This document shows positions 18,777-28,839 of a stretch of DNA of 64,000 bases, in pieces. Source of the DNA: Myxococcales bacterium. GTDB lineage: Bacteria > Myxococcota_A > Polyangia > Haliangiales > Haliangiaceae. The position numbers and the translations under genes are program-made. The stretch covers positions 18,703 to 82,702 of the forward strand of contig CANKMW010000033.1 of NCBI GenBank assembly GCA_947483555.1, given 5' to 3'. Positions within the stretch are counted from its first letter, which is position 1; the number at the start of each line of letters is the position of its first letter. The notes beneath the pieces were generated by a model. That model was not told where the DNA came from. It saw only the letters and a list, made by a program, of their open reading frames with translations, and did not search any database.

Positions 18777-21700
18777 CTACGGCGACGGCTGGGTCGACAG
18801 CACGTGCGGCGGCGAGTGGGTCTTGTCGAGCTGATCCCACACCAGCCGACCGCCTTGCGGCAGCGCGGCGATGTGGAAGCCGTCGAGCAGGTCGCCGGTC
18901 GCCAGATCGCTGTGGACCCACGACCCACTGCCGCGGTTCGCGACCACCAGGTTCGACGAGGTGCCGTCCTGGTAGGCGATGTGCGGCACGCCGCCCGACA
19001 GCCAGATCGCCGCACCAGCGCCGACGCTGTGCGTGCGATCGCCCTGGCGCACGCCGTCGTCGACCAGCTGCGGCGTACCCGGGCTGGAGCCGAAGGTCGT
19101 GTACAGGAGCTGATCGCCGAGCGCGTCCTGATAGGCGACGTGGATCGTGCCGCTGCCGTCGACGATCGCGGTCGCCCACATGCCGTCGTCGGCATCGTCC
19201 TGGCCGTCGAGCAGCGTCTCGGTGAACGCGCCGCTACCGGGGCCCGACTCGGCGTGCGCCACCAGCGCGGTCCGCACCCGATCGTAGTGCACGATCACCA
19301 GCCGGCCGTCGGGCATCAGCAGGAGCGACGGGAACAGGCCGATGCCGCCCGGGATGTCCTCGACCTTGGGATCGGGCACCTCCTCGCGGCACGCCGCGGC
19401 GACGCACACCGCGGTATCGGCGCACGCCGGGCTACAGGTGCCCGATGGGCTGGCACAGACCTCGGGCTGACCGTCGGCGGCCGGCAGCACGCAGGCCTGG
19501 CTACCGCACAACCCGCCGCAGCTCGCCGGCGCCGAGGCGATCACCGTGATGCTCCAGTCGCCGGCGTTGTCCGGGGCCGCCGAGCTGGCGCGGGCCAGGC
19601 GCAGCTCGGTGAGGCGCGACCCGTTGGACGCCACGACGCCGGTGGCCAGGTACGCGATCGCCGGCGCCGCCCCCACCACCATCGACGTGTGCAGCCCGAT
19701 GACCTCGCTGCCGTCGGGAACGTCGACGTCGTGGCTGGCGAAGCGACCGCGCGCGGTCTCGACGGTGAAGCGCAGCGCCTTGCGCTCGCGGTCGTGGTAC
19801 GCGGTGCGCACCAGGCCGCCGGCCAGACCGACCGCGGTCCACGCCCCGACGTCGGGGCCCGGGGTCTCGATGCCGCCGCGGTAGCCGCTCGGATCGTAGA
19901 GCGGGGGCTCGTCGGGGATGCCGTCGATCACCTGGGTGGTGAGCTCGCCGCCGCTGGCGACGTCGACCAGGACCAGGTCACCGAGCGTGGTGTCGTACGT
20001 CGTGATGACCGTGCGCGTGCCATCGCTGGCGATCGCGTTCCAGCGTCCGATCGGGCCCTGCACGACCGCGCCGGGCAGGCAGTCGATGTCGCCGCACGGT
20101 GGCGTGCCGCCGCAGTCGCAGGCCGGCAACAGCGCGCCGACCACCAGCACCGCCAGGCGCTGGCCCCACCGCGAACCCACCGCGCGCGCGTCGCGCCGCC
20201 GCCGCGCCAGCAAGAGCCCGACCACGATGAACAGCACCGCCGCGCCGCGCGGATCGCCGGCCGCGCCGCAGCTGCAACCGCTCTGGCCGGGCTGACCATG
20301 GAAGTCGGCGCGGGCCAGGGCCTGGATGCCTCGCGTCGGGGCCATGTTGCCCGCCTCGTCGTAGAGCTCGACCTCGAGCTCGATCGGCGCCGCGTTGCCG
20401 AGCCGCACGTCGATCGGCACCGGCGCCTCGTGCCAGTCACCCTGGCGCAACCGCCAGCGCGCGATCAGCCTGTCGCCCGAGACCGTGTCGACGCCGCCGA
20501 TGCGCACCAGCTGGCCGTCGGTCTCCAGCGCCGGCACCGGCGCGATGGTGTCGATGATCGGATCGAGCACGACCGGGGTGAGATCCGCGCTCAGCGGTTC
20601 GCCGCGGCGGCGGGCGCGGACCTCGACGGCATGCTTGCCCTGGAGCCAGAACAGGTTCGACGACAACGTGCGCCGCGAGGACGCGCTGTACGCCGACCAC
20701 GTGCCCTGATCGATGCGCACCGACCACTCGAGGTCATGCTCGCTGCCGCCGAGCGCCAGCTCGAAGCGCGGCCGGCGCTGCTTGGTCCACCGGGTTGGAT
20801 CGTCGAAGCTCTCGGTGCCCGGGAGGTCCTGGCCCAGGATCACCGCGGTGGTCTCGACCCGGGCCGGGGCCGCCATCGACGCCGGGGCCAGCTCGCCGAA
20901 GATGGCGAGGAAGGACTTGTTGCTGACCGCCGTGATGGTGGTGACGTTGATCGCCAGCCCGCCGACCGTCGGGACCTGGAAGGCGCCGAGCCCGCCGATG
21001 ATCTGGGGCAGCGCGAGGTCGAGGATCATCGGGAAGATCGCCGCCAGCTGGGCGGGGCTCTCGACCAGCGGCTCGCTGTTCTTGACCGACAGGTTGGTGA
21101 AGGCGTTGTCGATCTCGCCCAGCACGGGGGTCAACTCGCCCATGGTGCCGACCTCGAGACCGATCGGCAGGTGGACGTCGGCGACCAGCGTGAAGATGCG
21201 GATGTACTGGTCCTCGATCTGGGCGAAGAAGTCGATCTCGAGATCGTCGAAGCTGAGATCGAGCAGCGGCTCGTCGACCACCCGGCCGCCCGAGCCGTCG
21301 TCCATGAACGTGTTGAGGCCGAGCGCGATCGTCGGCGGCTTCTGCGGTCGCAGTCCGACCGCCATGCCGCGCGAGCCACCAGACAGGTTGGGCAACGACT
21401 GCAGGAACAGCGCGAAGGTGTCGGTGGTCAGCAGATCGACCGTCGACGCGCCGATGGTCATGCACAGGATGCCGCCCTCGTAGCCGGCGTAGGCGAACCG
21501 ATCGAGCTGATTCTGGTGCACCCCGATCGCGACGTCGAACGGCGTGTTGGGGTTGGTGTCGGGCCGGGTGTTGCCCTCGAAGATGTTCGACTGCGCGATC
21601 GTCACCCGCGGCGGCGCCGTCGCCGGTGGCCCGCAGCGGTCTCGCATCTGACCGGCAGGTAGCATCCCGCCGAGCATGCCGAGCGCGATGCCACCGTTGT

Positions 21701-22655
21701 TGGTGGTGGCATACCCGCCAAGCACCTCGTAGAGGTCCATCGCGCCGCCCGCGCCCGGCAAGAGGCCGGCGCCGGCCATGCGGCCGGCAACGCCCATCTC
21801 CTGCAGACACGTGGGCGGCGTGGTGCTCGCGTCCTTGATGCACACGTTGTTGGTACAGGCGGTCGCGAACGATCCGCACTCGGAGACCTGGCCCGACGGG
21901 CACGCCTTGCAGGTCTGCTCGTTGATCGCGTCCTTGATGGCGTCCTGGAACGTGCTGGTGAGCGTTCCGAGGAAGACGCCGAGGCCGAGGCTGGCCAGCT
22001 GGCAGCCGATATTGCCGGTGAGGCTCACGTCCTCGGCGGTAAGCTGCGTGATGGTCACGGTCGGGACGTCGATGCGCGTGGTGCCGGCCTGGGCGTCCTG
22101 CACGAAGTTGACCGGCAGGTCGACCTTGATGTCGTCGACGGTGCCGTTGTTCGTGTTGATGACGATGCCGCAGGTACCGACCAGCGGGATGTCGACCGGG
22201 ATGGCCATCGCGGTGGTCACGCGCGCCCGCATGGTGACGTCGAGCCGCGAGGCGTTCGGGGCCGGCGCCACCACCAGGCGCGGCCGCGCGCCACCCGGCA
22301 TCTCGGCGGCGCCCTGCGCCACCAGGTCGATCACGATCGGACCGCACGGGGTCTGCGGGACGCCGCCCGGGCAGCACACCGCCGGCGAGCCGGTGCAGCT
22401 CGCCGGCACGTCGAAGGTGAGGCCACCGCCGCCGCCGATCAGGCCGCCGATCAGGGCCGCCGGATCGGCGGTGATGGCCTGCAGTCCGGTGTTGGAGACG
22501 CGGATCTGCACCGCGTTGGCGGTCCGCTCCGCAGGAGGGAACCCACCCGGCGTCGGGGTGAGGCACGAGCACGCGTTGCCGCCGCAGCCGGCGAGGATGA
22601 ACGCAAAGACGTACAGAGCCGGGGAGATTCCGCGGCGACGGGTGCTGATTATCAT
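18777..22655 (-). CDS. Very large exported lipoprotein, apparently two secreted proteins fused
   Basis: 1292 residues in one open frame. The N-terminus has a lipobox (FILAGCGG) and ATG 22655 follows a GGGGGA site. Residues 25-790 are an extracellular region without a recognised enzyme motif, with Cys pairs and long hydrophobic beta-rich stretches. Residues about 792-825 look like a complete MYXO-CTERM sorting signal: SGCSCG, a hydrophobic helix (AAVLFIVVGLLLA) and RRRR, which normally ends a protein. Some 20 residues later a second lipoprotein signal appears (VLVVGALLPAC, Cys near residue 846), followed by a beta-propeller-like, Cys-containing domain to the end. I see no stop codon or frame change between the parts. 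Confidence 0.75.
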   Translation of the reverse strand: MIISTRRRGISPALYVFAFILAGCGGNACSCLTPTPGGFPPAERTANAVQIRVSNTGLQAITADPAALIGGLIGGGGGLTFDVPASCTGSPAVCCPGGVPQTPCGPIVIDLVAQGAAEMPGGARPRLVVAPAPNASRLDVTMRARVTTAMAIPVDIPLVGTCGIVINTNNGTVDDIKVDLPVNFVQDAQAGTTRIDVPTVTITQLTAEDVSLTGNIGCQLASLGLGVFLGTLTSTFQDAIKDAINEQTCKACPSGQVSECGSFATACTNNVCIKDASTTPPTCLQEMGVAGRMAGAGLLPGAGGAMDLYEVLGGYATTNNGGIALGMLGGMLPAGQMRDRCGPPATAPPRVTIAQSNIFEGNTRPDTNPNTPFDVAIGVHQNQLDRFAYAGYEGGILCMTIGASTVDLLTTDTFALFLQSLPNLSGGSRGMAVGLRPQKPPTIALGLNTFMDDGSGGRVVDEPLLDLSFDDLEIDFFAQIEDQYIRIFTLVADVHLPIGLEVGTMGELTPVLGEIDNAFTNLSVKNSEPLVESPAQLAAIFPMILDLALPQIIGGLGAFQVPTVGGLAINVTTITAVSNKSFLAIFGELAPASMAAPARVETTAVILGQDLPGTESFDDPTRWTKQRRPRFELALGGSEHDLEWSVRIDQGTWSAYSASSRRTLSSNLFWLQGKHAVEVRARRRGEPLSADLTPVVLDPIIDTIAPVPALETDGQLVRIGGVDTVSGDRLIARWRLRQGDWHEAPVPIDVRLGNAAPIELEVELYDEAGNMAPTRGIQALARADFHGQPGQSGCSCGAAGDPRGAAVLFIVVGLLLARRRRDARAVGSRWGQRLAVLVVGALLPACDCGGTPPCGDIDCLPGAVVQGPIGRWNAIASDGTRTVITTYDTTLGDLVLVDVASGGELTTQVIDGIPDEPPLYDPSGYRGGIETPGPDVGAWTAVGLAGGLVRTAYHDRERKALRFTVETARGRFASHDVDVPDGSEVIGLHTSMVVGAAPAIAYLATGVVASNGSRLTELRLARASSAAPDNAGDWSITVIASAPASCGGLCGSQACVLPAADGQPEVCASPSGTCSPACADTAVCVAAACREEVPDPKVEDIPGGIGLFPSLLLMPDGRLVIVHYDRVRTALVAHAESGPGSGAFTETLLDGQDDADDGMWATAIVDGSGTIHVAYQDALGDQLLYTTFGSSPGTPQLVDDGVRQGDRTHSVGAGAAIWLSGGVPHIAYQDGTSSNLVVANRGSGSWVHSDLATGDLLDGFHIAALPQGGRLVWDQLDKTHSPPHVLSTQPSP
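20180..20280 (-). other. Junction of MYXO-CTERM signal and possible second start (GTG 20180)
   Basis: GCSC is encoded at 20279-20268 and RRRR follows the hydrophobic helix. An in-frame GTG at 20180 would begin a lipoprotein (GSRWGQRLAVLVVGALLPAC), so 18777-20180 could be a separate gene whose upstream neighbour has lost its stop codon. Confidence 0.5.
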
Positions 22656-22806
22656 GGTGTCCCCCACCCGCGGTGCGGGTGCGAACGTATGGGAGACCAG
22701 CACGCGGGCGGCGTCAAGCACCCGATGCCAACCCCAGCCTCGACGATGTCGCGTTGATGTCGACCCCGGCCGTCGTCGACCGCTTCGCAATGCGACCCCG
22801 CGCACA

Positions 22807-22835
22807 TTGGCGTCGCGAGGGCCGCGGCGGATACT
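22807..22835 (+). promoter_or_regulatory. Promoter TTGGCG-17-GATACT of the kinase-ATPase gene
   Basis: TTGGCG (22807-22812) and GATACT (22830-22835) are 17 nt apart; GATACT ends 6 nt before GTG 22842, supporting that start and a leaderless mRNA. Confidence 0.5.
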
Positions 22836-22841
22836 CGAGAC

Positions 22842-25800
22842 GTGGTGACCGTTGCGGCGCGCTTCGACCTCGGCAACCGCCGGGGTTCCGGAGGGATGGG
22901 GGCGATCTACCAGGCCGTCGATCGCGCGACCGGACGTACGGTCGCGGTGAAGCTGCTGCACGAACACCAGACCGACGAGGTCGACCGCTTCGAGCAGGAG
23001 GCCGAGCTGCTGGCCACCCTCGAGCACGATGCGATCGTGCGCTACGTCGCCCATGGTCGGACCGCCGAAGGCATGTTCCTGGCCATGGAGTGGCTGGACG
23101 GCGAGGACCTCACCGAGCGCCTCGAGCGCGCCGCCCTGACGCCGGCCGAGACGGTGGAGATGCTGGCCCGCATCGCCGAGGCCCTGGGCGTGGCGCACCG
23201 GCGCGGCATCGTCCACCGCGACGTCAAGCCTTCGAACATCTTCCTGCCGGGCGGCGATCCGACCCGCGCCAAGCTGCTCGATTTCGGCGTCGCTCGCACC
23301 ACCGTCACCACGCGACCGATGACGCAACTCGGGACCGCGCTCGGCACCCCGGGGTACATGGCCCCGGAGCAGGCGCGTGGCGACCGCGACCTCGACGCCC
23401 GCGTCGATGTGTTCGCGATGGGCGCGGTGCTGTTCCGCTGCCTCGCCGGGCGCGCACCGTTCGACGCCGCCAACACGATCGCCGTGCTGACCCGGGTGCT
23501 GTTCGAGGAACCGCCGCCGCTGTGGATCGTGCGACCGGATCTGCCGGCATCGATCCACGAGCTGGTGGCGCGCGCCCTGGCCAAGCCGCGCGATCGCCGC
23601 CACGCCGACGGCGACGAGCTGGCCCGCGCGCTCCGCGACCTGGCGCCCGAGCTGGCCACCGCCGAGGCGCCGACCGCGGCGGCGGCCGGCATCACCGGCG
23701 GTGAGGACCGGATCCTGGCCGCCGTGCTGGTGCGACGGCCGCACCACGAGCCGCCGCCCGCCGAGCGCCACGCGGCCGGCACCATGGCCACGGTGGCGGT
23801 CACCGTCGATCCCGACGTGGTGGTGGCCATGCGCCAGGCGGCCGTGCTGCGCGGCTCGTTCGAGCGCCTGGTCGACGGCACCTGGGCGACCGTGTTCTCG
23901 GGCGACGGCGCGACCGAGATGTCGGCGCGCGCCGCCCGCTTCGCGCTCTTCATCCGCGAGCGGTTTCCCGGCGCGCAGATCGCGGTCGCGACCGGACGGC
24001 GGCGCGGCAGCGGGACGGTGAGCAGCAACGCGTTCGATCACGCCGCGCGACTGGTGACCGCGGCGCCGGCCGGGACGGTGCTGATCGACGACGGCACCGC
24101 GGCGCTCCTGACCGGGCGTCACGAGATCGAGCGGCGCGCGGTCGGCACCGTGCTGATCGGTGAGACCGACGCGATCGGGCGCCAGGTCCGCGGCGTGGTC
24201 ACGCCGTTCGTCGGCCGCGGCCGCGAGCTCCGGCTGTTACGCGGCGCGTGGGACAGCTGCGTCGAGGACGGCCAGCCGGCGGTGGTGCTGGTGGTCGGAG
24301 CCCCGGGCACCGGCAAGTCGCGGCTGATCGCGGAGCTGGTCGGCCAGCTCGAACGCGACGGCGCCGTGGTCTGGCGCGGCTACGGCGATTCGCTGGCGAC
24401 CAGCGCGCCGTTTGGCCCGGTGGCCCAGATCCTTCGCCGTGCGCTCGGCTTGCTCGACTCGCGCACCGCGCCGATGCGGCACGAGGCGATCGAACACCGG
24501 GTCCGCCAGGTGGTGGTCGGCGAGGCGGTCACCCGCATCTCCGCCGCGGTCGCCGAGCTGCTCGATCCGACCGCCGCCGATGGGATCGTCGATCCCGTGG
24601 CCCGCGGCGACCAGATCCGGCGCGCCGTCGAAGACTGGATCGCCGGCGAGGCCGGGCGGGCACCGCTCGCCCTCATCCTCGACGACGCGCACTGGCTCGA
24701 CCCCGGCACGGTCGCGCTCGTCGACGGCGTGCTGCGCAACGTGACCGGCCCGGTGTTCATCCTCGCCGGTGCCCGGCCCGAGATCCACGAGCGCTTCGCG
24801 CGGTTGTGGAGCGATCGGGGACTGACCAAGGTCGAGCTGAGCGCGCTGTCGCCGCAGGCGGCGGGTCAGCTCGCCAAGGCGGTGCTCGGCGACCGGGCGA
24901 CCACCCGGGCGGTGAGCACGCTGGCCGAGAAGAGCGGCGGCAACCCGTTCTTCCTCGAGGAGCTGGTCCGAGTCCGCGGCGACACCGACAGCGGCGAGTG
25001 GCCCGAGACGGTGCTGGCCACGGTCGAGGCCCGCCTGGCGCGCATCGACGGCGATGCGCGGCGGATGCTGCGTGCCGCCTCGGTGATCGGACCGGTGTTC
25101 TGGCCCGGCGCGGTGACCCACCTCGTCGGCGGCCCGCCGTTCGCGGCCGCGGTGGCGAGCCGCCTCGAATCGCTGGTCGAGCGCGAGTTCATCGTCCCGA
25201 CCGAGGCCAGTCGCTTCGCCGGCGAGCGCCAGTTCGCGTTCCGCCATGGCCTCATCCGCGACGCCGCGTACGGCACGCTCCCCGATGACGACCGCCGGCT
25301 CGCCCACCGGCTCGCCGCCGACTGGCTCGACCGCGCCGGCGAGGCTCCGGTGGTGGTCGCCCAGCACCTCGAACGCGCCGGCGAGCCGGCCACCGCGGTG
25401 CCGTACTTCGTGCGCGCGATCGAGGCCGCGCTCATCGGCGACGACGTCGCCGGCGCGCTCACCTTGTGCGACCGCGGCGTCGCCGCCGGCGCGACCGGCA
25501 CCGACCTGGGCGCGCTGCGGGCGTTCGAGGCCGAGGCGGCGTGGTGGCGTGGCGAGCACCCCCGGGCGATCGCCGCGGGCGCCGAGGCGCTCGCCCTGGT
25601 GCCGCCGCGCACCAGCCGCTGGTATGCCGTCCTCGGCGTGACCGCACGCGCCGCCGGCGCGCTCGGCAGCGCCACCGACCTCGAGGACCTGACCGGCCGC
25701 TTGCTGGCGCAGCCACCAACGGGCGACGCGCGCGCGGCGGCCGTCGTCGCCGGCGCCCAGCTCGCCGGTCTGTTCGTCGCCGCCGGCGACCAGGCGCGGC

Positions 25801-26669
25801 TGCGCAAGCTGCTCGGCTTCGTGCAGGGCAACGCGGCCCGGCTCGCGCCCTCCGACCCGGCCCTGGGCTGGGTCGAGGCGCTGCGTCACCAGCACGCGAT
25901 GCGCGACGGCGACCTCGGCCGTGCCACGCGCGCGGTCGAGAAGGCGATCGCCGCGTACGCGGCCGCCGGCGACCTGCGCAACCTGTGCCTGCAGCGCATG
26001 CACCTCGGCGCCAGCCTGACCCAGATCGGCCAGCTCGAGGCTGCCATCGAGGCCCTGCGCCGCGCGCTGGTCGACGCCGAACGACTCGGCGCCGCCTACA
26101 CCGCGGCGCGGGCGCGACAACATCTCGGTCACGCGTTGATCCAGATCGGGCGCTTCGACGAGGCGGTGCCGCTGCTGACCGCGGCGCGCCACGCCTTCGC
26201 CGAGCAGGGCGACCAGCGCGCCGAAGCGGCCGCCTGCGCCGACCTCGCCGACGCGTGCGCCGGGCGCCCGCTCGAGGCCGAGACCTGGTTGCGCGCGGCG
26301 GTGGCGCTGGTCGCGCACCTGCCGCCGATGCGGGCGGCGCTCAGCGCCCAGCTGGGGCGGCTCCTGGTCGCGCGCGGCGCCACCGACGAGGCGCTGGCCC
26401 TGACCCGGCCGGCGCACGAACTGATCGAGAGCGGGGGACCGGTCGAGGAGCGCGAAGCGCTGGTGCGGCTGGCCCACGTCGAAGCGCTGGTCGCGGCCGG
26501 TGCCCACGACGAGGCGGTCGCGGTGGCCTGGGTCGCCGTGCAGCGGCTGCGCACCCGCGCGGCGCGGCTCGGCGATCCAGCATGGAGCGAGAGCTTCCTC
26601 CGCCGCGTGCCGGCCAACGCCGAGACGGTGCGGCTTGCCGCGCTGCTCGACGTCGGCGAGCAGCCGTGA
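22842..26669 (+). CDS. Ser/Thr protein kinase with AAA ATPase and TPR tail (PknK-like)
   Basis: 1275 residues of three parts. Kinase, residues 8-270: GSGGMGAIYQAV, VAVKLL, HRDVKPSN near residue 125, DFG near 147, APEQ near 175. Residues about 310-450 look like a degenerate nucleotide-cyclase homology region (ATVAVTVDPDVVV, VFSGDGATEM, VLIDDGTAALL) without the metal-binding Asp pair I would expect. ATPase: GAPGTGKSRLIAELV near residue 487 and LALILDDAHW near 610, followed by a long alpha-solenoid/TPR C-terminus. Such proteins are thought to couple a signal-sensing TPR to phosphorylation. GTG 22842 has a promoter at 22807. Divergent from the fused lipoprotein gene. Confidence 0.93.
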   Translation: MVTVAARFDLGNRRGSGGMGAIYQAVDRATGRTVAVKLLHEHQTDEVDRFEQEAELLATLEHDAIVRYVAHGRTAEGMFLAMEWLDGEDLTERLERAALTPAETVEMLARIAEALGVAHRRGIVHRDVKPSNIFLPGGDPTRAKLLDFGVARTTVTTRPMTQLGTALGTPGYMAPEQARGDRDLDARVDVFAMGAVLFRCLAGRAPFDAANTIAVLTRVLFEEPPPLWIVRPDLPASIHELVARALAKPRDRRHADGDELARALRDLAPELATAEAPTAAAAGITGGEDRILAAVLVRRPHHEPPPAERHAAGTMATVAVTVDPDVVVAMRQAAVLRGSFERLVDGTWATVFSGDGATEMSARAARFALFIRERFPGAQIAVATGRRRGSGTVSSNAFDHAARLVTAAPAGTVLIDDGTAALLTGRHEIERRAVGTVLIGETDAIGRQVRGVVTPFVGRGRELRLLRGAWDSCVEDGQPAVVLVVGAPGTGKSRLIAELVGQLERDGAVVWRGYGDSLATSAPFGPVAQILRRALGLLDSRTAPMRHEAIEHRVRQVVVGEAVTRISAAVAELLDPTAADGIVDPVARGDQIRRAVEDWIAGEAGRAPLALILDDAHWLDPGTVALVDGVLRNVTGPVFILAGARPEIHERFARLWSDRGLTKVELSALSPQAAGQLAKAVLGDRATTRAVSTLAEKSGGNPFFLEELVRVRGDTDSGEWPETVLATVEARLARIDGDARRMLRAASVIGPVFWPGAVTHLVGGPPFAAAVASRLESLVEREFIVPTEASRFAGERQFAFRHGLIRDAAYGTLPDDDRRLAHRLAADWLDRAGEAPVVVAQHLERAGEPATAVPYFVRAIEAALIGDDVAGALTLCDRGVAAGATGTDLGALRAFEAEAAWWRGEHPRAIAAGAEALALVPPRTSRWYAVLGVTARAAGALGSATDLEDLTGRLLAQPPTGDARAAAVVAGAQLAGLFVAAGDQARLRKLLGFVQGNAARLAPSDPALGWVEALRHQHAMRDGDLGRATRAVEKAIAAYAAAGDLRNLCLQRMHLGASLTQIGQLEAAIEALRRALVDAERLGAAYTAARARQHLGHALIQIGRFDEAVPLLTAARHAFAEQGDQRAEAAACADLADACAGRPLEAETWLRAAVALVAHLPPMRAALSAQLGRLLVARGATDEALALTRPAHELIESGGPVEEREALVRLAHVEALVAAGAHDEAVAVAWVAVQRLRTRAARLGDPAWSESFLRRVPANAETVRLAALLDVGEQP

Positions 26670-26687
26670 TTCGAGGACGCCCGCGAT

Positions 26688-28679
26688 TCAGGGCGAGCGG
26701 GGCAGGGCGATCTCCCAGGTGACGTCGGCGTCGAGATCAACCTGGATCTTGCGCGCCGAATAGCCACGCTTGCGGACCTTGAGCCAGGCCTTCCCGGTCC
26801 GGCGTGAGCGCTGGCTGGTGAGCGGGGTACGACCGAGGCGCTCGCCGCCGAGCATGACGGTGGCGTCCGGCGGTGTCGTGGTCACCCGGACGGCGATCGT
26901 GCTGGCTTCGATCGGTCGCGGCAGCTCGGGCTGCAGCGCGGGCGCCGCGACCTCGGTGCGCACCGCGGGCGGCGGCGTGGCGATGGCGGCGGCCGGCGCG
27001 GCGGGGTCGACGCCGGGCGAGCTGGCGAGCTGGTTGATGAGGACGACCAGCGCGACGATGACCAGCGCCGCGGTCGCGGCACCGGCGACCAGGGGCAGGA
27101 TCCAGCGCCGCCGCGCGGTGAGCACGCCGAGGGCGGTGACGGCCTCGGTGCGCACGCCGACCGACACCGGTGGCGGTGGCAGCACACGTGCGAAGGCCGG
27201 GAACGACGGCGCCTCGAAAGGCGGCGGCTGCGAGCCGGCGGCGGCGCGTGGCAGCGGCGGCGGCGGCGGCGGGATCGGTGGCGGCGGGATCGGTGGCGGC
27301 GGGATCGGTGGCAACAGGGGCTTCACCGTCAGCGCCGGGCTGGCCAGGGGGGGCGAGGCCGTCATGCCCGGCGACGGCTCGGTCAGTCCGGGCAGCGGGA
27401 CCAGCGTACGCGCCGCCAGCGTCCGCCCCGCCGAGGCGCCGGGCGCCACCCGCACCGCGCGCGCCGGCGCGAGCTCGATGATGATCTCGGCCTCGTCGAG
27501 GGCCAGGAACTTCACGGTCGGGATCTCGTCACCGTCGAGGTCGTCGTCGACGACCTCGGCGGGTTTCGGGATGGTCGACGCCGGCCGGGCGGCCAGCTTG
27601 GCGATCGGATCCTGGGCGCCGGTGCCGCGCGCGAACCCGACGGCCACGCTGGAGGTCGCGAGCAACGGGCGCGACTCGAGCAGCGACGCGGTGTCGCCGG
27701 TGTGGGTGAAGTTCTCGTCGACCTCCGGGGCATCGGCGACCAGCCACGGCTCGGGGCGCGAGCCGAACAGCTGCGCCATCACGCGGGTCACCGCGTTGGG
27801 TCCGGGCGCCAGCCCGAGGTGCGAGACCGCGTAGTCCAGCGCGTGCCCGAGGGCGGCGGCGTCGCCGAAACGCTCGTCGGGATCGCGGGCCAACGCCGTC
27901 ATGATCACGTCTTCGAGCTCGGCCGGGAAACCCGCGACCGCCATCGAAGGCGGCACCACCTCGCCGCGGACGATGCGATGCGCGACCTCGAGCTCCGACG
28001 CCGCCGGGAAGGCGCGGGTCTGGGTGGTCAACTCGTACAACACCACCCCGAGCGCGAAGACATCGGCGCGCCGATCGACGGGATGTCCAAGCGCCTGCTC
28101 GGGTGCCATGTACCCGGCCTTGCCCTTGATGAAGCCGGTCTTGGTCTGGGTCGAGCGCTCCGCCGCCTTGGCGATGCCGAAGTCGATCAGCTTCACCGAA
28201 CCGTCGTAGCCCGTGATCACGTTCGACGGCGTCACGTCGCGGTGCACGATGTCGAGCCGCCGGCCATCGGGCCCGCGGCGCTCGTGCGCGTGGTGCAACC
28301 CGGCGGCGGCGGCGGCGACGACGGTGAGCGAGAAGTCGAGCGGCAACCGCTGGCGCAGGTCGCGGGCGCGCTCGAGGACGGCGCGCACGGTCTCGCCATG
28401 CAGATACTCCATGGCCAGGAAGTAAGTGCCGTCGTCGGCAACTCCGACGTCATAGACCTGGGCGACGTGCTGGTGATGCAAGGTCGCGATCAGCCGCGCC
28501 TCGTCGAGAAACATCGCCACGTACGACGCGTCCTCGGTCCGTTCGGGTCGCACCGTCTTCAGGACCAGGTGACGCGCAAAGCCGCCCACGCCGTCGACGC
28601 GAGCCAGGAACACGCGGGCCATCCCGCCCGACGCCAGATGGCGGAGCAGCTCGTATCTGCCGAGACGCTCGGCGCGCAT
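26688..28679 (-). CDS. Membrane-bound Ser/Thr protein kinase with Pro-rich linker and PEGA-like domain
   Basis: 663 residues. An N-terminal kinase domain (ASGGMARVFLARV, LVLKTV, HRDVTPSN near residue 147, DFGIAK near 165, APEQ) is followed by a linker with a 15-bp repeat encoding Pro/Ile (27250-27312), then a single membrane helix near residue 530 and an extracytoplasmic end resembling PEGA (VTTTPPDATVMLGGERLG). This is the usual sensor-kinase layout. ATG 28679 (RAERLGRYELL) is chosen over in-frame ATGs at 28694 and 28724, which lie in a REP-like repeat and show no ribosome site. It converges with the gene at 22842 and is preceded by that repeat. Confidence 0.92.
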   Translation of the reverse strand: MRAERLGRYELLRHLASGGMARVFLARVDGVGGFARHLVLKTVRPERTEDASYVAMFLDEARLIATLHHQHVAQVYDVGVADDGTYFLAMEYLHGETVRAVLERARDLRQRLPLDFSLTVVAAAAAGLHHAHERRGPDGRRLDIVHRDVTPSNVITGYDGSVKLIDFGIAKAAERSTQTKTGFIKGKAGYMAPEQALGHPVDRRADVFALGVVLYELTTQTRAFPAASELEVAHRIVRGEVVPPSMAVAGFPAELEDVIMTALARDPDERFGDAAALGHALDYAVSHLGLAPGPNAVTRVMAQLFGSRPEPWLVADAPEVDENFTHTGDTASLLESRPLLATSSVAVGFARGTGAQDPIAKLAARPASTIPKPAEVVDDDLDGDEIPTVKFLALDEAEIIIELAPARAVRVAPGASAGRTLAARTLVPLPGLTEPSPGMTASPPLASPALTVKPLLPPIPPPPIPPPPIPPPPPPLPRAAAGSQPPPFEAPSFPAFARVLPPPPVSVGVRTEAVTALGVLTARRRWILPLVAGAATAALVIVALVVLINQLASSPGVDPAAPAAAIATPPPAVRTEVAAPALQPELPRPIEASTIAVRVTTTPPDATVMLGGERLGRTPLTSQRSRRTGKAWLKVRKRGYSARKIQVDLDADVTWEIALPRSP
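27250..27312 (-). repeat. 15-bp tandem repeats in the kinase linker
   Basis: Repeated ggtggcggcgggatc units encode Pro/Ile-rich residues between kinase and membrane helix. The unit is a multiple of three. Confidence 0.8.
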
Positions 28680-28690
28680 GGTTGATCCGG

Positions 28691-28721
28691 TCATCCTGAG
28701 CGAGCTGCCAGGCGAGTCAAG
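28691..28721. repeat. REP-like repeat, degenerate copy
   Basis: CCTGAGCGAGCTGCC then GGCGAGTC, a shortened relative of the 63.7 kb copies, immediately upstream of the kinase start at 28679. Confidence 0.45.
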
Positions 28722-28839
28722 CACATCCCGATCGGTCGCCGCGGCGGTTTGCGCCCGCGGCGCGACAAATCACGCCCGACGTGACCGTGGTGCGACGGTC
28801 TGACCACCGGGCAATGTCCGGATTCGATCGACCAGGTGA

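Noticed and set aside
18573..21662. A 1029-codon plus-strand frame opposite the large lipoprotein
   Set aside because: Basic low-complexity translation; the minus-strand reading has two signal peptides and a MYXO-CTERM motif.
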